Assembly: GCA_022843785.1 (NCBI GenBank)
Contig: JALHMZ010000004.1
Location: 62,001 to 126,000, forward strand
Direction of reading: 5' to 3'
DNA: 64,000 nucleotides
DNA from: Nitrospira sp.
Lineage (GTDB): Bacteria; Nitrospirota; Nitrospiria; Nitrospirales; Nitrospiraceae
Part shown: piece by piece, positions 32,041-39,883 of the stretch
Layout: every line of letters starts with the position of its first letter
Numbering within the stretch: the first letter of the stretch is position 1
Position numbers and translations under genes: made by a program
Notes under the pieces: model-generated
Told to the model about the DNA's origin: nothing
The model's database searches: none
Seen by the model: only the letters and a program-made list of their open reading frames with translations

Positions 32041-32544
32041 CTAATTGGAAAATTTCCGGCCGGCCTTCTTTGGCGTATTCCACTTCCACGGTGGCACGGG
32101 ATTGGGGTCCGCCCAGAGACCTTTATGGGCCGCTCTGGCCAGCTCTTCCATGTCCTTGAGCCCCTGCCCGTCGGATGATTGGGGTCGCGACCAGGCAAGC
32201 CCCTCGTTCAGCAATTCATGGGCGATATTCCGTCCGTCGGCAAGCAGCACCTCGGCGATCTTTCGCCCCTGCCGATCTTGTTTCAGCGCCCGAATCACCA
32301 CGTCACGGTTCCCTACGTACGCGGCTGCAACCCGTCGCGCCTGTTTCCCAAAGGGCTGCTTAAGTTCAGGGCAGTCGATGTCTTTCAGATAGATCGTCTC
32401 TTTTCGCCCGTCATGATAGATCGTGAATTGGTCGCCCTCATGCACCGTGACGACTTTCGCAGTGAAGTCGGCCCACGCCCAAGCCGGCCAGGCAGCAGCC
32501 ACCACCGCGAGAACCACTCCTGTCATGAGAAGACGCATCGGCAT
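32041..32544 (-). CDS. Staphylococcal-nuclease-like exported nuclease
   Basis: 167 aa with a signal peptide (LLMTGVVLAVVAAAWPAWAWA). SNase (TNase) fold: YLKDIDCPELKQPFGKQA and DRQGRKIAEVLLADGRNIAHELLNEGLAW carry the catalytic Arg, Glu and Arg. It would be a secreted or periplasmic thermonuclease-like enzyme acting on DNA or RNA. A slightly shorter start at 32538 is equally possible. It is convergent with the OmpA-like gene. Confidence 0.85.
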   Translation of the reverse strand: MPMRLLMTGVVLAVVAAAWPAWAWADFTAKVVTVHEGDQFTIYHDGRKETIYLKDIDCPELKQPFGKQARRVAAAYVGNRDVVIRALKQDRQGRKIAEVLLADGRNIAHELLNEGLAWSRPQSSDGQGLKDMEELARAAHKGLWADPNPVPPWKWNTPKKAGRKFSN

Positions 32545-32972
32545 AGCCTGTATGCTACCCTCGACCGGTCATCGGGCCAACCAATTCTCATTTTTTCACC
32601 GTATGACCTTATGACGAGCATCACGGCTTCTACAGCATCACCTCCCCGGTCATCAGCCACTTGGCATGGATCGAGACAACATTCGCCATAAGAAGCGGAT
32701 GTGTGGTATTCTCAGAACGGTTGACGGTTACAACCCCATCCCTCGCGCCTCCTTCGAGCGTGTCAGGTTTCGGGCGATCGGCGCTCTCATTCCAGAGCCC
32801 GTCCACAGGGTTGTGTCTCACGCGGTTTGTGGAGGGGGCTTCGACCACACGGGCAATGAACACCGGTACCGTCCTCACTGGCCTATTGCCGGCGGGAAGT
32901 TCCCTGCTCCGGTCTGTTCGTCGCATACATTCCAGAGACTCTGCTCACCGCTCTGGAACGAAAGGTTTTTCG

Positions 32973-33269
32973 ATGGGACGACTCAATCTAGAACGACTGA
33001 TGACATTTGCGGACGGATCCTACCTGGCCATCAGCACCGAGTGCTCGAAGCAGGGTGAATTCTCCTGCACGGTCTACAGTGCCCTTGAGACGGATGATCG
33101 TACGGCCTTCCGTGTCGTTGCGAGTCATCTCTTTTCTGCGGCGACCTGTCTGATCGCTCAAGAGCACGCCTACGGCTGGGCGTTACGTTTTTACCCGCGC
33201 GCCGCCGAACTGATGAAAAAACCGCCGTACTTGATCTGGCATGGTCCGCAATCGACAACCGTCCAATGA
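32973..33269 (+). CDS. Hypothetical protein
   Basis: 98 aa from ATG 32973; upstream in-frame coding is not supported by a ribosome site. No motif recognised. Two conserved-looking Cys (STECSKQGEFSC) lie near residues 25-33. Composition is ordinary for the genome. Weak support. Confidence 0.4.
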   Translation: MGRLNLERLMTFADGSYLAISTECSKQGEFSCTVYSALETDDRTAFRVVASHLFSAATCLIAQEHAYGWALRFYPRAAELMKKPPYLIWHGPQSTTVQ

Positions 33270-33374
33270 TTCCCAGCGGATACTCGCCGGTCTTGCAATG
33301 TCATCGCACAATGAGAAACAAGAACACAGAAGTTCAACAACAGTCACATTGCTACATGCGCACAGGAGGCTTGT

Positions 33375-33713
33375 ATGAGTTCAACTAACGCTCCCAAACC
33401 AGCGGCCGAATCCAAGTGGGTACGAATTCCCAATGGCACGAAGGTGCGTCACCGACGCGACGCCTACGAAGGCTTTGTCGACGGCCTGACCGAGATTGTC
33501 GAAGGACCGGAACGTAATCCGGACGGAAAGACGCAGTACCGGGTGAATATCGGAGGCGGAATCAGACAACTCGTCTCAGAGGAACACCTCAATATCCTCC
33601 TGGATCAGGAAGACCTGGTCATGATCGGGAAGGAAAAAGAGCCGTATCGCCGGCTCATGACGATACATTTACGCGCCTCATTCGAGAATGATCGATTTAT
33701 CCGCCGGGTGTGA
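33375..33713 (+). CDS. Hypothetical protein (SH3-like beta fold possible)
   Basis: 112 aa, start ATG 33375 after AGGAGG. The segment WVRIPNGTKVRHRRDAYEGFVDGLTEIVEG...YRVNIGGGIRQLVSEEHLNIL reads like a small beta-barrel domain that starts with PxGTxVRH, as in some DNA/RNA-associated proteins. No identified family. It lies two genes upstream of the RRM protein. Confidence 0.6.
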   Translation: MSSTNAPKPAAESKWVRIPNGTKVRHRRDAYEGFVDGLTEIVEGPERNPDGKTQYRVNIGGGIRQLVSEEHLNILLDQEDLVMIGKEKEPYRRLMTIHLRASFENDRFIRRV

Positions 33714-33953
33714 TGCTGGTCGATCGCAGAGTAGCTATCTTGCCGCACACCTGCTAGGATGAGCCATCTCATCGCGGCGGGCCTCGCATGAGACGAAATC
33801 ACAACGGCCCATCACCGATGTTGTTGGTACCGAGAATCTGACCGGAAGCCTGACCAAAGCCGCCTCTCTGATCGCGTCTTCGGCCCTCTCCTTCCCCTCG
33901 TAGCTTGTTTCTCGCGTCCTCAGACAATATCATTCTTGGAAGGAGGAACCCCC

Positions 33954-34271
33954 ATGGGTTCAAAATTGTATGTCGGCGGGTTGCCGTACGCGACAACCGA
34001 ATCGCAACTCACCACCCTCTTTGCGACGCATGGCACCGTCGAGTCTGCCCGCGTGATTGCGGACAAATTCACCGGTCAATCCCGCGGATTCGGCTTCGTC
34101 GAAATGTCGACCTCTGAGGAAGCGAAGGCTGCCATCACGGCCTTGAACGGAACACAGCTGGATGGGCGGTCCTTGACCGTCAATGAAGCAAAACCGCAGG
34201 AGCCTCGCTCTGGTGGCGGGGGCGGCGGCGGCCGTTTCGGCGGCGGCGGAAACGATCGCAACCGCTACTAG
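33954..34271 (+). CDS. RRM-domain RNA-binding protein
   Basis: 105 aa. One RNA-recognition motif: RNP2 LYVGGLPY at residue 5 and RNP1 RGFGFVEM at residue 43, with the usual beta-alpha-beta pattern. The tail is Gly/Arg-rich (SGGGGGGGRFGGGG). It resembles cyanobacterial Rbp proteins, which are cold-induced. ATG 33954 is preceded by AAGGAGGA. Followed by a hairpin. The long upstream leader without a gene fits post-transcriptional control (inference). Confidence 0.92.
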   Translation: MGSKLYVGGLPYATTESQLTTLFATHGTVESARVIADKFTGQSRGFGFVEMSTSEEAKAAITALNGTQLDGRSLTVNEAKPQEPRSGGGGGGGRFGGGGNDRNRY

Positions 34272-34303
34272 GCGAACCCAGCGGCTTTCGTAAGCGATCT
34301 GAT

Positions 34304-34327
34304 GGGGCGCTTCTCTTGAAGCGCCCC
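34304..34327 (+). terminator. Hairpin after the RRM gene
   Basis: Perfect 10-bp stem GGGGCGCTTC/GAAGCGCCCC with a TCTT loop, 33 bp after the stop; no T tract follows. Confidence 0.65.
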
Positions 34328-34724
34328 ACTACACATCGGTTCAAGCCAATCTGCGCTCACAATCGCACTCCATTTACACCTCGTGCCTTTCTCCAGAGAG
34401 TCGGATATATCATGCACCCGATTTAACGGCTGAGATCGACGAACGGAATATAAAATTATTTCCTTGTGTTATGAACAACTTAGATCGCAATTGTTCCTAT
34501 CATCCTTACCGTTACTCCCTGCATTGTGTTAAGATGCCCTCCACTAGAGATAGCTCGAACGCTAATCCTTCGCGTCCACGTTTCCTCCCTGACCCTGCGC
34601 GATTGATGTCAGTTTTACATGCCCCTTAGGACAGTTTCCCTGTGTTCTGCCTAGCAGGGAAGGGGCCTGGGACGGGACGGACTATATCCGATTCCGTACA
34701 TCACCGACCGAGAGGAGCACCACC
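34328..34724. other. AT-rich intergenic stretch
   Basis: About 400 bp without a gene. AT-rich part at 34440-34550 (ATAAAATTATTTCC) may hold promoters. Nothing else recognised. Confidence 0.4.
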
Positions 34725-34997
34725 GTGAAAATCTCATCATCATGGGGAACCGGAAAGACTTCACGCAAGCGTAAGCGGACCGTTCTAAGAACCAAGATCC
34801 GTTGGGACGTGCTCGGACTCCAAGACCCGAGCCGCATGGAGGCGGCACCGTCGATGGAAGATATTCGTAGCCAGATCATCTCCATGGCCAGCCAGGGGCT
34901 GGGGGCACATTCGCGTGCCGGTCAAAAGACTGCGCCCGCTCAATCCGCCGCCGGTGTGACGGCCTCAACCAGAAAGCGGAAACGCGGCACCGCCTAA
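34725..34997 (+). CDS. Small basic protein of unknown function
   Basis: 90 aa with a GTG start. It is Lys/Arg/Ser-rich at both ends (TSRKRKRTVLRTK ... STRKRKRGTA), suggesting nucleic-acid binding. A middle helix (SMEDIRSQIISMASQGL) is present. ATG start is absent; the GAGGAGCACC motif precedes GTG 34725. It is followed by the AUC-start gene, so the two may form a small operon. Confidence 0.5.
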   Translation: MKISSSWGTGKTSRKRKRTVLRTKIRWDVLGLQDPSRMEAAPSMEDIRSQIISMASQGLGAHSRAGQKTAPAQSAAGVTASTRKRKRGTA

Positions 34998-35042
34998 TGG
35001 CACGCGTCCGCATGCACATGTGCGCCGACCAAGGAGGGCATC

Positions 35043-35231
35043 ATCGCAGGACCAGGCAAAACAACGCTCGCAAAACGAGATCGTGAAAAAGCGCGGCAAA
35101 TGAAACAGCGCGACAAGGAAGCGCGCCGCCTTCAGCGTAAAGCTGGAAAAGGCGACAAACCCCAAGACCCGAACGGGGAAGATCCGGACCTTGCCGGATT
35201 GCAGTGGGGCCCCCAGGAACCACTCTATTGA
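35043..35231 (+). CDS. Small conserved-looking protein with an apparent AUC start codon
   Basis: 62-63 codons, open from the TAA at 34995 to the TGA at 35229. There is a perfect AAGGAGG at 35031-35037 but no ATG, GTG or TTG until an internal ATG at 35100. The likely starts are ATC at 35043 or 35040. The product (IAGPGKTTLAKRDREKARQM... ending WGPQEPLY) resembles a small Lys/Arg-rich protein with PGKTTLAKR and a PD-AG tail that I recall from several phyla, where it starts with Met. No ribosome-site alternative exists. A sequencing error (ATG read as ATC) is the other option. Confidence 0.65.
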   Translation: MAGPGKTTLAKRDREKARQMKQRDKEARRLQRKAGKGDKPQDPNGEDPDLAGLQWGPQEPLY

Positions 35232-35317
35232 CGCCGCGCGCCTCCTTGACCACTTCACAACCGGGGGCGTAGAGTACGATCACGTCGGTACGCCGCCTCA
35301 TTCTTGGAGGTGGTGCC

Positions 35318-35473
35318 ATGATCATCCACGGTATTGACACCAGCCCGGATGGACATGATGAGTGCGGCCTTCTCCCCAAATACACAGGTCACAATACTCT
35401 AGCTGAAGTACCTTCTTCCTGGTTTCCTCTGCCTACATCCGACCGGACGCAATATCCTGCGTTGAGTCTCTGA
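35318..35473 (+). CDS. Possible small ORF (51 aa)
   Basis: ATG 35318 follows GGAGG by 8 nt and the frame runs to TGA 35471, just before the regulator gene. The peptide (MIIHGIDTSPDGHDECG...) matches nothing I know. It may be a leader peptide or chance. Confidence 0.3.
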   Translation: MIIHGIDTSPDGHDECGLLPKYTGHNTLAEVPSSWFPLPTSDRTQYPALSL

Positions 35474-35475
35474 CA

Positions 35476-36132
35476 ATGAGACCATCTATGTCCATCCGGT
35501 TGCTCATTGCCGAACATCACCGCCTGTTCAGACAAAGTCTGCGGGTACTCGTAGAGCGCGAAACGAATCTCCTCGTCGTTGCCGAGGCTGCAGATGGCCG
35601 CGAGGCATTCGATCTGGCGATGAGACACAAGCCCGATCTGGTACTCATGGACATCGACATGCCGAATCTTGACGGAGTGACGACGACAAAACTGATTCAC
35701 GGTTGCCTACCCAACACAAAGGTCTTATTGCTCGCCATACACGATGAAGACACGCGGATCGTCACGGCATTACAAGCAGGAGCGTTCGGCTACATCCTCT
35801 TGAACGTGGACCAGGCCGACCTGTTGCGCATCATCCGCGCTGCCTATCAGGGGGAACATGTCCTGTCACCTTCCATGCCTGATCGCTTTGCGCGCCATGC
35901 GCTGGCAGCGGTCAGGCAGACGGGAGGCGACAGCCACACGCTCCTGTCCGGCCTGACCGATCGTGAACGAGAGATCCTGGCCTGTGCCGCAGCCGGCTGG
36001 ACCAACAAAGAAATCGCCGATCACCTGTGTGTTTCGATCGAGACAGTCAAAACGCACCTGCATCACGTTTATCAGAAACTCTCCGTCGGCGGGCGTGTCG
36101 AGGCGGTTCTGTTCTTTTTGCAAGAGAAGTAA
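35476..36132 (+). CDS. NarL/FixJ-type response regulator
   Basis: 218 aa (alternative start ATG 35488). Receiver domain: phospho-acceptor Asp in LVLMDIDMPNLDG near residue 58, with a Lys-containing end strand replaced by GAFGYILLNVDQADLLR. LuxR-type HTH at the C-terminus (LTDREREILACAAAGWTNKEIADHLCVSIETVKTH). No adjacent histidine kinase, so it is an orphan regulator in this window. Confidence 0.9.
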   Translation: MRPSMSIRLLIAEHHRLFRQSLRVLVERETNLLVVAEAADGREAFDLAMRHKPDLVLMDIDMPNLDGVTTTKLIHGCLPNTKVLLLAIHDEDTRIVTALQAGAFGYILLNVDQADLLRIIRAAYQGEHVLSPSMPDRFARHALAAVRQTGGDSHTLLSGLTDREREILACAAAGWTNKEIADHLCVSIETVKTHLHHVYQKLSVGGRVEAVLFFLQEK

Positions 36133-36311
36133 GCCGCGCGGACTGTTCCCTCTTCTCCCCCGAACGGTGTAGCGCAATTCAATCCTTTGGGCGATGGCGC
36201 TACGTTCCTCCAAGCCTGTAGCATCTCATCGACTCTGCGGGACAAGATCTGCGGGACAAGAGTGGACCAGCTGATTGATCAGTCCAACGTCCGGCAAAGG
36301 AGGTGAAGACC

Positions 36312-36422
36312 ATGCGTGGCATGCACATCGTCGATCATGTGTGGGAGAATGGTATGTTGTACGTGCTAGGAGCGTTTTTCGTGGGGATCATTGCATTCGC
36401 GCTGACGATGGCAGGTTTCTAG
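36312..36422 (+). CDS. 36-aa single-TM small membrane protein
   Basis: A complete frame with an AAAGGAGG site (36296-36303) ending TAG 36420. The product is one hydrophobic helix (MLYVLGAFFVGIIAFALTMAGF) after a short hydrophilic N-terminus. A strong hairpin follows 70 bp later. It is too short for most gene finders. Candidate regulator or subunit of a membrane complex; function unknown. Confidence 0.6.
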   Translation: MRGMHIVDHVWENGMLYVLGAFFVGIIAFALTMAGF

Positions 36423-36490
36423 ACAACCGGGCTTGAGCGTTGGTAGCAGTACCAACTTGATCTCCCAAGTGTGCCTCCTCACGAAAGGTC

Positions 36491-36513
36491 CGGAGCCGCC
36501 CTAGGCGGCTCCG
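36491..36513 (+). terminator. Hairpin terminator
   Basis: Perfect 10-bp stem CGGAGCCGCC/GGCGGCTCCG with a 3-nt loop; followed by GGTGTGTC, so only partly intrinsic. Confidence 0.6.
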
Positions 36514-36661
36514 GGTGTGTCATCTGAGTGCTCATTGAAATCCACCCCGCCCCTGTAAATCGATCGCCCCACACCTTGAGTGCCGACTAAATTACCTGCT
36601 AGGCTCCAACTCCACGTGCAGCACTCCCGGTCCTGCCTGGCAGAGAGATGGAACGTCGAGC

Positions 36662-37345
36662 ATGCGTCTGGCCATCCTGTTGATCATCATCGGTCTCGTC
36701 ATCTTTGGCCCACAACTATGGACCAGGCGGGTGTTTGCTCAGTATAGCAGCCCCCGTCCGGACTACCCTGGAACCGGAGGGGAACTGGCCCGGCATCTGC
36801 TCGATCGGTTTGACATGAACCACATTCAGGTGGAACTGACCGAGATGGGCGACCATTACGATGCGGAGTCCAAAACGGTCCGTCTCACGCCAGACAAATT
36901 CAGCGGGAAATCCCTCACCGCCCTCACGGTCGCTGCGCATGAGGTCGGGCATGCCATACAAGATCATACGGGCTACCAGCCGCTGACCGAACGCGCACGG
37001 CTCGTGCGGATCGCTCAGGGAGCAGAAAAAGTCGGCGCATGGGTCATGATGGGTATTCCAATTGCGACCACACTGGCCAAAACGCCCACAGCCGGCATGC
37101 TGGTCATGCTTGCCGGAATGGCCACGATGGGAATTTCCACACTGGTGCATTTTTTCACTCTTCCGGTCGAATGGGATGCCAGCTTCAGGCGCGCCCTTCC
37201 CGTCCTCCAGCAAGGGAACTACCTGTCTGCTGAAGATATGCGGGGGGCTCGCCGCATTCTCACCGCAGCCGCGCTGACCTACCTGGCGGCTTCGCTGGGG
37301 AGCCTGCTCAACCTCTGGCGGTGGATCGGCTTCTTGCGGCGATAG
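36662..37345 (+). CDS. YugP-type zinc metallopeptidase
   Basis: 227 aa. The zinc signature HEVGH (AAHEVGHAIQDHTGY) lies near residue 97, with one N-terminal helix (LAILLIIIGLVIFG) and two C-terminal hydrophobic segments. YugP/PF04298 membrane peptidases are widespread; role in membrane protein quality control is suggested but not shown. The family is secure. Confidence 0.9.
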   Translation: MRLAILLIIIGLVIFGPQLWTRRVFAQYSSPRPDYPGTGGELARHLLDRFDMNHIQVELTEMGDHYDAESKTVRLTPDKFSGKSLTALTVAAHEVGHAIQDHTGYQPLTERARLVRIAQGAEKVGAWVMMGIPIATTLAKTPTAGMLVMLAGMATMGISTLVHFFTLPVEWDASFRRALPVLQQGNYLSAEDMRGARRILTAAALTYLAASLGSLLNLWRWIGFLRR

Positions 37346-37413
37346 TCCCGGATAGTTCGGACATCCGCCTACCCCGCTCACGCTGACTGAAATATGATGT
37401 GCGCTTGAAAAAA

Positions 37414-37458
37414 TGGAGCCGGCGACCCGGATTGAACGGGCGACCTGCGGTTTACGAA
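37414..37458 (-). pseudogene. Partial tRNA-Thr copy (3' half) marking an island boundary
   Basis: 45 bp that match 39699-39743 (the 3' half of tRNA-Thr(CGT), CCA included) with one mismatch, same orientation. It lacks the 5' half. It is the expected far-end attachment duplicate of an element that inserted at the tRNA 3' end. Confidence 0.85.
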
Positions 37459-37634
37459 CTTCAGCAGACCTACCTCAGATAACCTAACCCCACAAGAAAC
37501 CACAAACCAGGACTCTCCCGATATGGGGCAAGATGGGCCTGATTTGTCCTGTCCTGGTAGCAGCGTGGTGGCAAATGAGGGTGGCGACGGAAAGCGGCAG
37601 AATATATGACCTACTTGGAAACCACTCAATTTGG

Positions 37635-38552
37635 CTAACCCCAGTCGTCGCCTTCACCGAGTTGTCGCTCTCGGTCATAGTTATAGTTCGGCTCTTGGAT
37701 GAAGGCGAGATTGCTTCGCCGGAGAAAATCTTCGGTCGTATAGCGATCTCGTTCGTCCAAAATGACACTATATTCTCTTCCATACCCAGCGCGGTGTCTC
37801 TGGCCGAACTGATCGATATAGTCAACATAGCCAAATATAACCATTCGACTCTTTCCGGCACGGACCATCTGTTTCGCTTGCTCTCCGGGAAACAACGCAC
37901 TCAACGTATTCCCAACATGCTCGTTCGGAAGCAGAAATGCTTCTACGGTATCGATTACTCCAGCCGAATAGTCTGGTTGCAGTGGAAGAGACTGATCGTT
38001 GTTAATGCATTGAACATTAATGCAGCGAGTCGTAATTCTCGCTGGCGTGTGTCCGCAGTTCTCTATGCGAAATCGGACAAAGTACGACTGATCCGACTCA
38101 TTGAAGTTCAGCCCTGGAGGCCATTGCGACATTTTGACGTAGGCCCGTTCAATGATGCGTTGGTTTCTCTCAGACATGCGGTTGTACTGAGACTGTTGGT
38201 GCAAAATCCGCGACTGAATACCCAACACCACAAGTTGCAGCACCGCGACAAAAGCCAGACCCCCAGTAAACCAGACCATGCGCCGATCAAGGGAAAGTTT
38301 TTCATTCTTTTCTTCTTCTATTTGAGCGATTTCTGCCTCTGTCTTTGGTGAACTTATCGTGCGCACAAACAGCGGGTTGTCTTGACTGCCCCACGTGGGA
38401 TTGGGTTCAGCTATTTGCGTGCTTGTGGCAAGCTCCTGTGCCGGTGCCCTAGTTGTAGGTTTTGGGGGTTCGCTTCTTCCTAGAATTGGCGTGTTTAGCA
38501 CAAAGAATGTCGCGAACAGGATAAGCATCCAAGAGGGTCTTAATAGCATCAT
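37635..38552 (-). CDS. Membrane-anchored hypothetical protein
   Basis: 305 aa. Signal-like N-terminus (LLRPSWMLILFATFFVLNT), a Pro/Thr-rich linker, a helix (MVWFTGGLAFVAVLQLVVLGIQ) near residue 95, then a soluble beta-rich domain with FRIENCGHTPARITTRC. Similar single-TM proteins with a GHTPA motif are frequent in accessory DNA. No function recognised. It is AT-rich compared with neighbours and lies inside the tRNA-Thr island. Confidence 0.65.
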   Translation of the reverse strand: MMLLRPSWMLILFATFFVLNTPILGRSEPPKPTTRAPAQELATSTQIAEPNPTWGSQDNPLFVRTISSPKTEAEIAQIEEEKNEKLSLDRRMVWFTGGLAFVAVLQLVVLGIQSRILHQQSQYNRMSERNQRIIERAYVKMSQWPPGLNFNESDQSYFVRFRIENCGHTPARITTRCINVQCINNDQSLPLQPDYSAGVIDTVEAFLLPNEHVGNTLSALFPGEQAKQMVRAGKSRMVIFGYVDYIDQFGQRHRAGYGREYSVILDERDRYTTEDFLRRSNLAFIQEPNYNYDRERQLGEGDDWG

Positions 38553-38990
38553 GAAAGTCTTCCCGCTATAAGCCGACGGACTCCGTGTTCACTACTCTGA
38601 GGAAATAATTCGGAGAAGGCAAGTCGGACTGAATGATTCGAGCCGGCAACACAAAACGATCTGCGGTTTGCATGTTTGCTGCCTTGTAATCGTGGCAGAG
38701 TATCAATGGGTTAGATACAGCACTGCCGCAGGGCTACCGGCATGATGGCTGCGGAACACCTGTGAGAAGCGGTTTCCCCCAAGCTGAGCGAGGTCCGGGA
38801 GATTCCTTTTCATGGAATTGGAAACCCGGTGTAAACTTCCGGACTGGGCATGTTCGACGAGGCAAGATGTTCGACAGGGCGGTTGACAGGGTGTCGGTCA
38901 TCCTGTAGCCTTATCCATGGATAGGCTCAGCTCTGACTAGTCGCCTTTATGGTGTGCGTCTCCGTAAGGAGTAGGGGCTGGGCCGCTTTT
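38553..38990. other. Intergenic island DNA
   Basis: About 440 bp with no supported gene. It has AT- and GC-rich patches and a possible terminator-like GGGCTGGGCCGCTTTTTT near 38977-38994 reading toward the DUF3800 stop. Confidence 0.35.
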
Positions 38991-39626
38991 TTATTCGGGC
39001 CAGACCCGGAGCAAGACCTCCTTCGCCGCAATATACCGATAGTATTCAGCCGCCTCTTTCTTCTTTCTCTGAACCTTTCGACTCACCACTCCCGCAACAT
39101 AGTCCGCCAGCTGAAGCAGGTTGTTCCCAGACGAACGTTGCATCTTGATCCGCTTGATAAGCCGAGTCCCGCCTGACGTGGTCATCCGTCTGCCAAGATA
39201 CTTGCCCAATTGACTCCTGAAGGTGTCCGTTCCGCTCTCATCGAGCACGACAATCGCGTCGGTGAGGTAGGGCTTGGCATTCTCGAATACGATTCCACAG
39301 GTAAATTTGTACAGGGACGCCTTGTGCTCAAAACCAGGCCCCCACAGCTTTTCCGATCCTTTATTGAGTGCAAAGCCAAAGTACTGAAAGTCGTATGGGG
39401 CCACTGCCTCAAGAAACCGTTTCCGTTGCCGATCACTATTCTCGCGGAAATGGAATTCAAATCCATCCGCATAGCCTAATTCCCTGCGAAGCAAGGCAAT
39501 ACGCTGATCGCACCGGAGGGCCTCCTCGTGATCCTCGAATAAGACCATCACCACCACGAAGAACTGGCTGGCTCCCTGGTCTGTCTTGAGCCCTGTGTCT
39601 CCCGCTTCATCGATGAAGGCAAGCAT
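38991..39626 (-). CDS. DUF3800 family protein
   Basis: 211 aa. LAFIDEAGDTG at the N-terminus, IVVLDESG and LLQLADYVAGVV near the end are the acidic blocks of the DUF3800 fold, RNase-H-like and often found beside mobile elements or defence islands. Catalytic Asp/Glu are present, so a nuclease role is plausible. It is the gene next to the intact tRNA-Thr, 73 bp away. Confidence 0.8.
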   Translation of the reverse strand: MLAFIDEAGDTGLKTDQGASQFFVVVMVLFEDHEEALRCDQRIALLRRELGYADGFEFHFRENSDRQRKRFLEAVAPYDFQYFGFALNKGSEKLWGPGFEHKASLYKFTCGIVFENAKPYLTDAIVVLDESGTDTFRSQLGKYLGRRMTTSGGTRLIKRIKMQRSSGNNLLQLADYVAGVVSRKVQRKKKEAAEYYRYIAAKEVLLRVWPE

Positions 39627-39698
39627 TCAGTGACCGGAGACCTCACGATGATGAAGGTGGCAATACTGCCAGAACACGGTCGAAGTATGCGGAAGTTA

Positions 39699-39774
39699 TG
39701 GAGCCGGCGACCCGGATTGAACGGGCGACCTGCTGTTTACGAAACAGCTGCTCTACCAACTGAGCTACGCCGGC
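39699..39774 (-). tRNA. tRNA-Thr(CGT)
   Basis: 76-nt cloverleaf on the minus strand: acceptor GCCGGCG/CGCCGGC, D-stem GCTC/GAGC, anticodon stem GCTGT/ACAGC, loop TTCGTAA giving anticodon CGT, T-loop TTCAATC and encoded CCA. The 3' half is duplicated at 37414-37458. Confidence 0.95.
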
Positions 39775-39883
39775 ATTTTCGAGGATCTGTCTAGGAGTCG
39801 GCCATCTCGCGATTAAACCGACTTATCGAGCGGTCATGATACTGGCACACTGTGCAGCCTGTCAACGAAGGAGCTCCCCAATA

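Noticed and set aside
37378..37629. Minus-strand ORF over the partial tRNA-Thr
   Set aside because: Its C-terminus is translated tRNA antisense; no domain seen.
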